Shown piece after piece: positions 1 through 6,650 of a stretch of 9,537 bases of DNA (its first letter is position 1; every line of letters begins with the position of its first letter). The stretch comes from JAZFYD01 sp036443405 (GTDB lineage: Bacteria > Planctomycetota > PLA2): positions 1 through 9,537 of the forward strand of contig JAZFYD010000232.1 of the NCBI GenBank assembly GCA_036443405.1, given 5' to 3'. Under the pieces are notes generated by a model. That model did not search any database. It worked only from the letters and a program-made list of their open reading frames with translations, and had not been told where the DNA came from. A program made the translations under genes and the position numbers.

Positions 1-1255
1 GCGCCTCGTTGCGTCCCGCGATCGCGAGCACGAGACTGATCACGAGCGCAACGACGCCGGCCAACGCTATGAACACGCCCACGCGGTTGCGGCGGACGAA
101 CAGGCGCAGCTGATAAGCGCGCGAATCGGCGCGCGCGCGGATGGGTTTGTTGCCGAGAAACCGCTGGATGTCCTCGTCCAATGCCTCAACGCTCGAGTAG
201 CGGCGGGCGGCGTCGGTCGCGAGGGACTTCGCGATGATCACACTGATGTCGCCGCCGAGTTTCTTGTCGACGGTTTCCAGCAAGGGCGCCGGCCGGTCCG
301 CGAGGATGCGGAACGCTTCCGGCAGCGATTTCGATTTCAGATCGTGCGGCGGATGGCCGGTGAGCAATTCGTACCCCACCGCGCCCAGCGAATAGACGTC
401 CGTGCGCACATCGAGCGGCGCCCCGCCGCCGGCGGCCTGCTCGGGACTCATGTACGGCAGCGTGCCCAGGTACAGCCCGGATGCCGTCAGCGCCACGGCA
501 TCGTCCTCGGCGTCGCCGAACGGACGAGCGATCCCGAAGTCGAGCACGCGCGGGTCGCCCGAGGAGTCGACGAGGATGTTGCTCGGCTTGATGTCGCGAT
601 GGATGATGCCGCGGCGATGCGCGTAACGGATCGCGTCGCAGACTTTCGCGAGCAGCGCAAGCGTCGCGCGCGGCTGCAACCGGTTCTCGCGAACGTAGTC
701 GTTGATGGGGCGCCCATCGACGAACTCCATCACGATGTACGGAACGTGTCCCGTCGACATCGCGGCACGCCCCATCGTGTAGACCTGCGCGATGCCGGGG
801 TGGCGCAACCGCGCCAGAATCTGCCCCTCGAACTCGAACCGCTCGATGCTCTCCGGCCCCATGAGCGCGGCCCGCAACACCTTCAACGCGACGCGCCGGT
901 GAGGCTCCTCCTGCACCGCTTCGTACACGGTGCCCATGCCGCCGGTGGCGATGTGGCGGATGATCTGGAACGCGCCGATCGCCTGCGGAAGGGCCTCGAG
1001 CAACTCCGCGTCGAGTTGGCCGGTTTCCTCGCGCACGGCGCCGTCGGCCCGCGCCTCGAAACCGGCGCTCTCCTCCTCGCGCTCGTGCGAGCCGAGCATG
1101 TCGAGCAGTTGTCGAAGAACGGCGGGGTCGTCCGCCGCGCGCTCCTTCGCAAAGGTCACGCGGCCGGCGGCCGGACGAATCGCCAGCGCCTCGCTGAAGA
1201 GCGAGGAAACCCGCTCGAATTGCTCTTTGTGAAGCGGCTTGTCCGCGGCCGACAT
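1..1255 (-). CDS. Membrane-anchored serine/threonine protein kinase, Hanks type (3' part missing)
   Basis: An open frame runs from ATG at 1255 to the window edge (418 codons), with no stop seen. Residues 1-90 form a helical N-terminal segment that often precedes kinases of this group in Planctomycetota and Acidobacteriota. The kinase domain follows: glycine loop TGGMGTV at about 104-110, ATP-binding lysine K125 in VALK, catalytic loop HRDIKPSN at 219-226, DFG at 239-241, and an SPEQ motif at 270-273 standing for APE. D286 in the TDVYSLG motif is also present. All catalytic residues are intact, so it should be an active cytoplasmic kinase. A transmembrane helix at about 392-414 anchors it. In relatives the missing part is often an extracytoplasmic WD40, TPR or other repeat region; that is inference here. 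Substrates are unknown. The start lies 37 bases beyond the stop of the propeller gene, so co-transcription is possible. I see no clear ribosome binding site. Confidence 0.95.
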   Translation of the reverse strand, partial: MSAADKPLHKEQFERVSSLFSEALAIRPAAGRVTFAKERAADDPAVLRQLLDMLGSHEREEESAGFEARADGAVREETGQLDAELLEALPQAIGAFQIIRHIATGGMGTVYEAVQEEPHRRVALKVLRAALMGPESIERFEFEGQILARLRHPGIAQVYTMGRAAMSTGHVPYIVMEFVDGRPINDYVRENRLQPRATLALLAKVCDAIRYAHRRGIIHRDIKPSNILVDSSGDPRVLDFGIARPFGDAEDDAVALTASGLYLGTLPYMSPEQAAGGGAPLDVRTDVYSLGAVGYELLTGHPPHDLKSKSLPEAFRILADRPAPLLETVDKKLGGDISVIIAKSLATDAARRYSSVEALDEDIQRFLGNKPIRARADSRAYQLRLFVRRNRVGVFIALAGVVALVISLVLAIAGRNEA

Positions 1256-1292
1256 GGGCGGGACAGTCTACTTCGGTGCGCCGCGCCCGTGG

Positions 1293-2897
1293 TCAGGGAT
1301 CGCGCGAGATCACGAGATGCTGATTGGGCGCGACGTCGGCCAGAACGGTCTCCGTCTTGTCGGGCCAAATCACCCGCACGCCGCAGGGCGATGATGAGGG
1401 CCCGAGGCCGAACCACGCGTCGGCGGCATTCTGGGAGACGTAGTTGTTACCGGCGCGCACCTCGCGCATCTGCGTGAGGCCGTCGTGCGTCACGATGATG
1501 CGTGCACCGATTCCCTGTGTGTTCGGCTTCCGGCCGGCCAGCGAAACGCGCAGATGGTCGCCACCAGCTTCGGCTCCGTTTCCTCCGATGTTCTCGAGCA
1601 GTCGCGGGGGCGCGTGCCAATTCCAAATGAACAGATCGAGATCGCCGTCGTCATCGAAATCGAGGCAAACGACACCCAAACCGCGATCGCGATCCTCGAT
1701 GCCGAGCGCTGAGGAACGTTCAACGAACGTCCCGTCGCCGGCCGACAGGAAGAGGCGCGAGGCGTCGTCGACGAAGTCGGCTTCGAGGTCGACGACGTTC
1801 CCATTGACGTGGAACAGATCGAGCCACCCGTCGTTGTCGAAATCGGCGAAGCAACTCCCCCATCCCCACGAACCGTCGCGCACACCCGCAAACTCGGACG
1901 TGTCGGTGAAGTTGCCGTCGCCGTCGTTTTTGTAGAGCCGGTTGCCGGTGACGCCCCAGTTCCCCTCGGCGACGCCGTCGGCGTCGAAGATGCTCGACAC
2001 GAACCAGTCGAGGTCTCCGTCGTTGTCGAAGTCGCCGACGGCTGCGCCCATCCCGTTTTCGTCGTCGATAGCCGCACTCGTCGCGTCCGTGAAAACGCCG
2101 GCGCCGTTGTTGCGGAAAACGCGGCTCGCGCCGAAGTCGCCGGCCAAGAGGAGGTCCGCGTCTCCATCGTCGTCGATGTCGGCGAAGTTCGGCGTGAATG
2201 ACCACTCGTCGTCCGGCGTCGGGAAAAACCCGGACAACCCGGACGAAACGCTGACGTCCGTGAACACGCCGGCCTCGTTGCGCCACAGGAGTTCGATCGG
2301 CTGCTCGGCGTTGACCCCGCGGATGCCGTAGTGCGCAACGAACAGATCGAGGTCGCGATCCCCGTCGATGTCGGCCCACGCCACGCCGATCGTGTTGCGG
2401 CGCGTGAAGACGAGCCCGGCCGAGGCGGCCACGTCGGTGAACGTGCCGTTGCCGTTGTTGCGAAATAGAACGGCGGCCGTGCCGTCCATGCCTCCGACAA
2501 AGAGATCGAGATCGCCGTCGCCGTCGTAGTCCGCGAACGAGGGGCCGGAGCGGCGGGTCCCGGCAAGATCGACGCCGGCGGCCGCGGCGACGTCCACAAA
2601 CGTTCCGTCGCCTTCGTTCCTGTAGAGCAGGTTCGTGCCGAGTTCCCCGCCAATCACGTAGAGGTCGACGTTCCCATCGTTGTCGAAATCGCCAGCGGCA
2701 ACGCCCCCCGCGAACGGCTGAAACAGATAGGGATTCGTCGGCGGCTGAAAGCCTGCCGTGTGCACAAAACCGGCGGCGACCGTGGCGTCAACGAACCGAA
2801 ACGCGGCAAGCTCGGTTGTGGGACCTTCGCCACCGCCACCACTGCCGCAAGACACGGCGAAAAACGCGCACGACAGCGCGATGTATCGAACCCACAT
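1293..2897 (-). CDS. CRTAC1-like FG-GAP/VCBS repeat lipoprotein with ASPIC/UnbV C-terminal domain
   Basis: I start the gene at ATG 2897 (534 aa), because MWVRYIALSCAFFAVSC makes a short lipoprotein-type signal with candidate lipidated C17; the frame stays open to an ATG at 2942, which would add 15 residues that fit no signal. After a glycine-rich linker there are seven calcium-loop repeats of the D-x-D-x-D-G-x-x-D-L type. They begin near residues 70, 123, 176, 240, 289, 352 and 413. Seven copies fit a seven-bladed beta-propeller. In the third the usual G is R. Residues about 460-530 match the ASPIC/UnbV domain (NTQGIGARI, then VRAGNNYVSQN, then VRVIWPDKTET). It is probably tethered outside the inner membrane and binds calcium. 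Its ligand is unknown; adhesion or matrix roles are only suggested by family. It is 95 bases downstream of the lipoprotein gene and just upstream of the kinase gene, on the same strand. Confidence 0.93.
   Translation of the reverse strand: MWVRYIALSCAFFAVSCGSGGGGEGPTTELAAFRFVDATVAAGFVHTAGFQPPTNPYLFQPFAGGVAAGDFDNDGNVDLYVIGGELGTNLLYRNEGDGTFVDVAAAAGVDLAGTRRSGPSFADYDGDGDLDLFVGGMDGTAAVLFRNNGNGTFTDVAASAGLVFTRRNTIGVAWADIDGDRDLDLFVAHYGIRGVNAEQPIELLWRNEAGVFTDVSVSSGLSGFFPTPDDEWSFTPNFADIDDDGDADLLLAGDFGASRVFRNNGAGVFTDATSAAIDDENGMGAAVGDFDNDGDLDWFVSSIFDADGVAEGNWGVTGNRLYKNDGDGNFTDTSEFAGVRDGSWGWGSCFADFDNDGWLDLFHVNGNVVDLEADFVDDASRLFLSAGDGTFVERSSALGIEDRDRGLGVVCLDFDDDGDLDLFIWNWHAPPRLLENIGGNGAEAGGDHLRVSLAGRKPNTQGIGARIIVTHDGLTQMREVRAGNNYVSQNAADAWFGLGPSSSPCGVRVIWPDKTETVLADVAPNQHLVISRDP
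1626..2690 (-). repeat. Seven in-gene FG-GAP/VCBS calcium-loop repeats
   Basis: Seven degenerate in-frame repeats encode D-rich calcium loops inside the propeller gene. Their coding DNA is visibly related: an 18-base stretch, agatcgagatcgccgtcg on the plus strand, is identical at 1633-1650 and 2503-2520, in the last and second repeats. This fits internal duplication of propeller blades, although similar codon choice for the same peptide motif could contribute. Confidence 0.85.
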
Positions 2898-2992
2898 GTG
2901 TTGGACGCACGGGCCCCGAACCCAACCGGAAGCCCAACCCATCAGCTACCACAATCGGCGCGCCGGCTGGCAGCTTTTTGACGCGGGCGTGG

Positions 2993-3757
2993 CTATTCGT
3001 GGCCGAACGCCATCAGCTCGATGCGGCCTTCGGGACTCTCCTCGGAGACGAGACCAACTCCGGGACCGTAGATGATCATGTCGGCGTCTTCTTCGTCGTC
3101 GGGATTCTCGTGAACCTGAACGCAGTTGGCGAACACACCGGCGGGCACCTCGACCTGCACGGCGCCCGCGACAATGACCAACCGTTCCTCACCCCCGCCG
3201 TCGTTGCCAATGTAAACATCGCCCACTTCCGGATCCGCACCCATCACGATCCACGGTTGAGCCCCACCGACACCCGCGACCCAGGAGTCCTCCGTCGCGA
3301 TGAACTCCGTGCCGTTCCACTCGAGGGACTCCTCGCCGAACTTCCAGACGTTGCCGTCCGCATCCTGCGCAAACCACTCCGTGGTGACCTCCGCCGGATG
3401 CCCACCGAGGAACACCTGCTGCAAGACCGCGGTGCAGTCGACACCGTCGATCTCGCGTGTGTCCTCCATCACGCGCACCTCGTCACGACGGGGCTCGCCG
3501 TCGGATGTGCCTTCGTAGATCCAGAAGGTCCCCGGCGTCAGCGGGAGGTACGCGTTCGCAACCGCGTCAACAAACGTCTCGGCCGGCGGCAGCTCGGGTG
3601 AAACGGCGTCGGGAGTCGCCGGATTCGCCGAGCCGCTGCTCACCGATCCCGAACTCTCCAACGCGGAAAGCGGCACGGGGTCACTCGCGAAGATGCCGCC
3701 GTCGCAAGCAACGAGGCTCGAAACGAGCAACATCGAGATCATTAGGTTCGACTTCAC
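2993..3757 (-). CDS. Lipoprotein of an uncharacterised family, preceded by a response-regulator box
   Basis: I choose the GTG at 3757 (254 aa), because AGGGAG stands 7 bases upstream and the resulting N-terminus, VKSNLMISMLLVSSLVAC, is a textbook lipoprotein signal with lipobox LVAC and lipidated C18. An ATG at 3799 in the same frame would lie upstream of the inferred transcription start and lacks such a site. A Ser/Pro/Ala-rich linker of about 30 residues follows. The folded domain (about 70-245) has marks I recognise from an unnamed bacterial family: PLTPGTFWIYEG near 72-83, EWFAQDADGNVWKFGE at 127-142, and YGPGVGLV near 230-237. Two further cysteines, C108 and C212, could form a disulfide. 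Function is unknown. It follows the sensor kinase gene by 57 bases but seems to have its own promoter with the same box as the operon, so it is probably an output of the two-component system. Confidence 0.85.
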   Translation of the reverse strand: MKSNLMISMLLVSSLVACDGGIFASDPVPLSALESSGSVSSGSANPATPDAVSPELPPAETFVDAVANAYLPLTPGTFWIYEGTSDGEPRRDEVRVMEDTREIDGVDCTAVLQQVFLGGHPAEVTTEWFAQDADGNVWKFGEESLEWNGTEFIATEDSWVAGVGGAQPWIVMGADPEVGDVYIGNDGGGEERLVIVAGAVQVEVPAGVFANCVQVHENPDDEEDADMIIYGPGVGLVSEESPEGRIELMAFGHE

Positions 3758-3764
3758 GACTCGA

Positions 3765-3770
3765 CTCCCT
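3765..3770 (-). promoter_or_regulatory. Ribosome binding site that fixes the GTG start of the lipoprotein
   Basis: AGGGAG on the minus strand, 7 bases before GTG at 3757. It decides the GTG start over the in-frame ATG at 3799 and over internal ATGs inside the signal peptide. Confidence 0.75.
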
Positions 3771-3797
3771 GAGAGCGTACCGAAAAACGCACCTCGC

Positions 3798-3830
3798 ATC
3801 GTCGCCCAGGAACCTTAGGAACCGCTTAGG
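3798..3830 (-). promoter_or_regulatory. Box A: tandem CTTAGG response-regulator site plus -10 for the lipoprotein gene
   Basis: Two perfect CTTAGG half-sites (plus strand 3814-3819 and 3825-3830) are separated by 5 bases, giving an 11-base period. Ten bases downstream on the minus strand lies GACGAT (3803-3798), a weak -10 that keeps A at position 2 and T at position 6. A start of transcription near 3791 would give a leader of about 34 bases carrying the AGGGAG site. The box overlaps the TAA stop of the sensor kinase (3815-3817), so the regulator would bind over the 3' end of its partner's gene. Site type and spacing match PmrA/QseB-class targets (known); binding by the local regulator is inferred. 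Confidence 0.65.
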
Positions 3831-5260
3831 TTCCCGGACAGAGACACCATGAAAAACCCCGCGGGCTCCTGGCGGAGTTCCAACTCGATGCCGAGCAACG
3901 ACGCGAGCGCCGCCACCACGGACAGCCCCAATCCGGCGTGTTCCGAAGACGACCGGGCCTCGTCCTTGCGCCAGAACGGCTCCGTGAGGCGATCGAGATC
4001 CTCGGCTTCCAAGGAATCGCACTCGTTCTTGACCTCGAGACGGAACCCCGCGCCCTCACGCCGCGCAACACACTCGATCTCCGAATCCGGCTTGGCGTAG
4101 CAGACCGCGTTGCCGAGCACGTTGGACAACAGGATCGACAGCTTCCCCGGATCCGAATGCGTCACCAACTCGTCCGGGATGTTGATGTTCATGCGCGGAT
4201 GGCCGTCGGTGGCGGACGGGGCCAGCTTCGACCACACCTGCTGGATCACCTGCTTCAAGCTGATCGGCACCTTCTCGACGCGTTCGACACCGGCGTGGCA
4301 GCGCGCGAGGAGCAGCAGGTCCGTGACAACACCCTCCATGTGCCCGGCGATGTCCGAAACGTCGGCGAAGAAACGCTCGTTGGATTCGCGGTCATCCGGC
4401 CACTTGGTCGCGACCTCGGAGAGGGAGCGCAGCTCCGCAATGGGCGTGCGCAGTTCGTGCGCAACGTTGCCGGTGAACCGCCGCTCGCGATCGAACGAGG
4501 ACTGCAGCCGATCCAGGAGCGCGTTGAGCTGATCGAGCACCGGCGCGAGCTCGACCGGCGGTCGATCGAGCGTGATCCGGCTGTCGAGCTTCTCCGCGTC
4601 GAGCGCCTCGACCTGGGCCGCGATGGCCTCCAGCGGGCGCAGCTCCGCGATGATCGCGCGCCAGATGAACGCGGCGGCCAGCAGCGTCGCGCTGCCACCT
4701 GCAAGGAAGATCAGCCAACGCATGCTCGCTATCAGCTCGTCGAGGCGTTCGCGGCCACGCGCCATCACGAGCGTGATCCGGAGCGGCGTTCCGGTCTGCG
4801 CCGCAGGCGACCCGCCATCGTCCTCGTCGTCTTCCGGGTCCGGGGGACGCGGCGTGAACGAAAACTGCACGAGGCGGCCGTCGCGCCCATCCGGCAGCGC
4901 CACGGGGCGAAACGCCGGCCGGTCGCGAACCGCAACGCGCGGAAGGTCCTCTTGCAGGCGCGACGAGCGATAGAGGACGGGACCCTTGCCGGAAGGCACC
5001 TCGAGCCACAGCTGAAAATACTCGGGGCGCTCCTCGCGCTCGAACTCGGGCATGAACTCGGGCGCGTAGTCGAACTCGATCTGCCCGTCCTCCTGTTCGG
5101 CGAGGGACACCAGGGCGCGGGCGCGCGATTCCAAGGTGGCATCGAATTCCTCCGTCACGCGCTCGCCCAGCAGCCGTTCGACGTAGAAGCCGGTCCCGGC
5201 GATGAGGAGCGCCGAGCCGGCGAGCAGCGAGACGATGAGGCGTCGGCGGATGGAACGCAC
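3815..5260 (-). CDS. Sensor histidine kinase of a PmrB/QseC-like two-component system
   Basis: Inner-membrane sensor that autophosphorylates on histidine and passes the phosphate to the regulator encoded just upstream. I start at GTG 5260 (481 aa), 5 bases after the regulator stop, because it yields the usual basic start MRSIRRRL before TM1. A TTG at 5269 overlapping the regulator stop is the alternative. Order: TM1 about 9-25, extracytoplasmic 2CSK_N-like sensor about 28-180 (with YFQLWLEV at 81-88), TM2 about 182-202, HAMP-like linker, HisKA with phospho-acceptor H268 in VAHELRTP, and HATPase_c with N384 and a GLGLS lid motif at 443-447. The sensor is very acidic, including PEFMPEFEREERPE (67-80) and an EDDEDDGG patch (143-150). 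The G1 box lacks the usual D-x-G-x-G; instead the sequence reads NECDSLEAEDLDRL before EPFWRKDEARSSSEHAGLGLS, a form I know from a subgroup of such kinases. The strong coupling to the regulator suggests one co-transcribed unit. Confidence 0.95.
   Translation of the reverse strand: MRSIRRRLIVSLLAGSALLIAGTGFYVERLLGERVTEEFDATLESRARALVSLAEQEDGQIEFDYAPEFMPEFEREERPEYFQLWLEVPSGKGPVLYRSSRLQEDLPRVAVRDRPAFRPVALPDGRDGRLVQFSFTPRPPDPEDDEDDGGSPAAQTGTPLRITLVMARGRERLDELIASMRWLIFLAGGSATLLAAAFIWRAIIAELRPLEAIAAQVEALDAEKLDSRITLDRPPVELAPVLDQLNALLDRLQSSFDRERRFTGNVAHELRTPIAELRSLSEVATKWPDDRESNERFFADVSDIAGHMEGVVTDLLLLARCHAGVERVEKVPISLKQVIQQVWSKLAPSATDGHPRMNINIPDELVTHSDPGKLSILLSNVLGNAVCYAKPDSEIECVARREGAGFRLEVKNECDSLEAEDLDRLTEPFWRKDEARSSSEHAGLGLSVVAALASLLGIELELRQEPAGFFMVSLSGNLSGS
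3818..3834. repeat. Short inverted repeat GGAACC-N5-GGTTCC over box A
   Basis: A 6-base perfect inverted repeat with a 5-base loop overlaps box A and the end of the kinase gene. The word AGGAACC also occurs twice in direct orientation (3808-3814 and 3817-3823). The stem lacks a following T run on the minus strand, so I do not call it a terminator; it may still form a weak hairpin in the read-through transcript. Confidence 0.4.
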
Positions 5261-5265
5261 GTTGT

Positions 5266-5931
5266 TCAATCGATGAGGTAGCCGTGTCCGCGCCGCGTGA
5301 GGATGATCTCCTCGGCGCCGGGCGGGTGGATCTTCTTTCTCAGCTGGTGAATCAGCACCTCGACCGCGTTCTCGGAGCCGTGGCCGTCGCCCGCGTAGAG
5401 GTGGTCGAGTAGCTCGTGCTTGGAGACCACGCGCCCGCGACGTGCGACGAGGTACTCGAGCACGGAGTATTCGTGGGGTGTCAGTGCGACCGCTTGGCCA
5501 TCCGAGCTGACCGTTCGTTTCGCGAGGTCGATGCGCAGCCGGCCGACGGTCTGCGTGGGGCTCTTTGTGTTGTACTCGCGCCGGATCAGTGCCCGAAGGC
5601 GCGCGACCAGTTCCTCGAACGCGAAGGGTTTGGTGAGGTAGTCGTCGGCGCCCCACTGAAGTCCCTGGATGCGTTCTTCGACCTGGTCGCGCGCGGAGAG
5701 GATCAGAACGTGGACCTCGGAGCCGTCGTCGCGCAAGTGCTTCAACAGCGTGAGGCCGTCCATCTTGGGCAGCATCAAATCCAGCACGATGACGTCGTAG
5801 GTACCGTGGCGCGCGTACGCGAGGCCTTCCTCGCCGTCGCCGACGACGTCCACGGCAAAACCGGAGCGGCGCAACCCATGCTCGAGGGAGCGCTGCAACC
5901 GTTCGGAATCCTCGACGACCAGCACCTTCAT
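5266..5931 (-). CDS. OmpR-family response regulator, PmrA/QseB type
   Basis: 221 aa, full length for the family. The receiver domain (1-117) has the acidic pair E7 and D8, phospho-acceptor D51 in VLDLMLPKMDG, switch S79, Y98 and K101 in the YLTKPF motif. A winged-helix DNA-binding domain follows (about 128-220). Its recognition helix SENAVEVLIHQLRKK (186-200) closely resembles that of PmrA, QseB and related regulators, whose known targets are two CTTAA-type half-sites 11 bases apart. Three such sites lie in this window. The start ATG at 5931 is 12 bases after the PepSY gene stop and has no clear ribosome binding site, which suggests translational coupling. It is the second gene of the inferred autoregulated operon. 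Confidence 0.96.
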   Translation of the reverse strand: MKVLVVEDSERLQRSLEHGLRRSGFAVDVVGDGEEGLAYARHGTYDVIVLDLMLPKMDGLTLLKHLRDDGSEVHVLILSARDQVEERIQGLQWGADDYLTKPFAFEELVARLRALIRREYNTKSPTQTVGRLRIDLAKRTVSSDGQAVALTPHEYSVLEYLVARRGRVVSKHELLDHLYAGDGHGSENAVEVLIHQLRKKIHPPGAEEIILTRRGHGYLID

Positions 5932-5943
5932 GACGATGGCTGA

Positions 5944-6477
5944 CTAGTCGTCATCTCCTTCGTCGTCGTCGTCGTCGTCATCATCGTCGTCATCATCGTC
6001 ATCGTCTTCGTCATCCATGTGACCCGACGCGAAGACTTCGACCTCGCGCTTCTTGCCATCGACGACGACCTTCAGCTCGTAGCTGCGGATCGTCACCGTC
6101 GCGGCGCGGGCGATGGTTGCGCCGGGGAATTTCTTCTCGACGGCGGCTCGCACCGCGGCGGGGAGCGACGACACCTCGACCGACGCTTCCGTCTCGATCA
6201 CTTCGCCCGACTCGGCGAGGATCAGGGATCGAACACGGCCGCCCTTTTGGAACTCCACCTCATAGATGGGGAGGCCCGCGCTCGTGATCTTCTCGATCTC
6301 GTCGACGCTTTGGCCTGCGCCGGCCGCCGCGATCGCGTCCTGCACCGCCTTCGGCGCATCGGTGAGCTTGACCTCCACCTCCGTTTCCTCACCCGCAGGT
6401 TTGTCGGGCCAGGCGAGCACGGCGCCGGCGAATCCCAGAAGGGGCAACAGGAGAAGCAACAGCAATCGGGGTTTCAT
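5944..6477 (-). CDS. Exported PepSY-like protein with poly-aspartate tail
   Basis: 177 aa from ATG 6477, chosen because GAGG sits 5 bases upstream and a clean signal peptide follows (MKPRLLLLLLLPLLGFAGAVLA, cut near 22). The mature part holds what look like two PepSY-like repeats, about 34-92 (LTDAPKAVQDAIAAAG, then IYEVEF) and 97-150 (LPAAVRAAVEKKFPG, then YELKVVV). Such domains are common in small envelope proteins encoded beside two-component systems, where they are thought to modulate or respond to the sensor. The last 23 residues contain 20 Asp, 2 Glu and 1 Gly, including 15 Asp in a row. I infer that the tail may bind divalent metal ions or cationic peptides. It is the first gene of the operon with the regulator and sensor kinase. 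An upstream in-frame ATG at 6612 is rejected because it lies above the promoter box. Cation sensing is a hypothesis; the family fold is fairly sure. Confidence 0.88.
   Translation of the reverse strand: MKPRLLLLLLLPLLGFAGAVLAWPDKPAGEETEVEVKLTDAPKAVQDAIAAAGAGQSVDEIEKITSAGLPIYEVEFQKGGRVRSLILAESGEVIETEASVEVSSLPAAVRAAVEKKFPGATIARAATVTIRSYELKVVVDGKKREVEVFASGHMDDEDDDDDDDDDDDDDDDEGDDD
5947..6015 (-). repeat. GAC/GAT/GAA codon tract coding the acidic tail
   Basis: A near-perfect trinucleotide tract of 23 codons, 22 of them Asp or Glu, runs to the stop codon; 5962-6006 is 15 Asp codons in a row. GAC and GAT are mixed, so it is not a pure microsatellite, but replication slippage could still change tail length by whole residues without breaking the frame. 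Confidence 0.9.
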
Positions 6478-6479
6478 TT

Positions 6480-6486
6480 CTTCCTC
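6480..6486 (-). promoter_or_regulatory. Ribosome binding site of the PepSY-like gene
   Basis: GAGGAAG on the minus strand; its GAGG core is 5 bases before ATG 6477. It supports that start and the signal peptide it gives. Confidence 0.65.
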
Positions 6487-6531
6487 GTTTCGCGAAGGGA
6501 CCTCGAACGGGAGAGCCGTCCGATTTCGTTC

Positions 6532-6564
6532 ATTCTCTGACCCGAATCTTAGGATTTCCTTAGT
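6532..6564 (-). promoter_or_regulatory. Box B: tandem CTTAGG/CTTAGT site plus -10 for the PepSY-regulator-kinase operon
   Basis: Half-sites CTTAGG (6548-6553) and CTTAGT (6559-6564) on the plus strand are 11 bases apart. Ten bases downstream on the minus strand is GAGAAT (6537-6532), four of six matches to the -10 consensus. Transcription from about 6525 would give a leader of roughly 48 bases to ATG 6477. Layout and orientation equal those of box A, which suggests that the operon is controlled by its own regulator. There is no good -35, as is usual for activator-dependent promoters of this class. Confidence 0.7.
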
Positions 6565-6650
6565 CGCATCGCTTTCGCTTTCGCAAGCCGCATCCGCGCC
6601 TAGAGCCGCCACATCGCCGTCAGACGCGGATTTGGCGGACCTACCCCGGC

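Noticed and set aside
344..1477. Long plus-strand open frame, Arg/His rich
   Set aside because: It is antisense to the kinase gene, whose reverse frame carries all catalytic motifs; the translation has no domain features and is a GC-rich shadow.
1490..2653. Second minus-strand frame inside the propeller gene, Ser/Thr/Arg rich
   Set aside because: Shifted frame of the calcium-loop repeats; the low-complexity composition follows from the D-rich codons of the true frame.
2898..2992. Possible terminator or promoter between the lipoprotein and propeller genes
   Set aside because: A GGCGCGCC palindrome and a T run at 2975-2979 are present, but the T run is on the plus strand, the wrong side for a minus-strand terminator, and no convincing -35/-10 pair is visible.
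2816..3601. Plus-strand frame across the lipoprotein region
   Set aside because: Antisense to a gene with a clear lipobox and ribosome binding site; no recognisable domain.
3938..5281. 447-codon plus-strand frame
   Set aside because: Antisense shadow of the sensor kinase gene; Arg/His/Leu-rich with no motif.
5261..5656. N-terminal extension of the sensor kinase frame
   Set aside because: It lies inside the response regulator gene in another frame; the first 132 residues are Arg/Pro rich. GTG 5260 starts right after the regulator stop and before TM1.
6478..6612. Upstream ATG for the PepSY-like gene
   Set aside because: It would place box B and its -10 inside the coding region and bury the signal peptide; ATG 6477 has a ribosome binding site.
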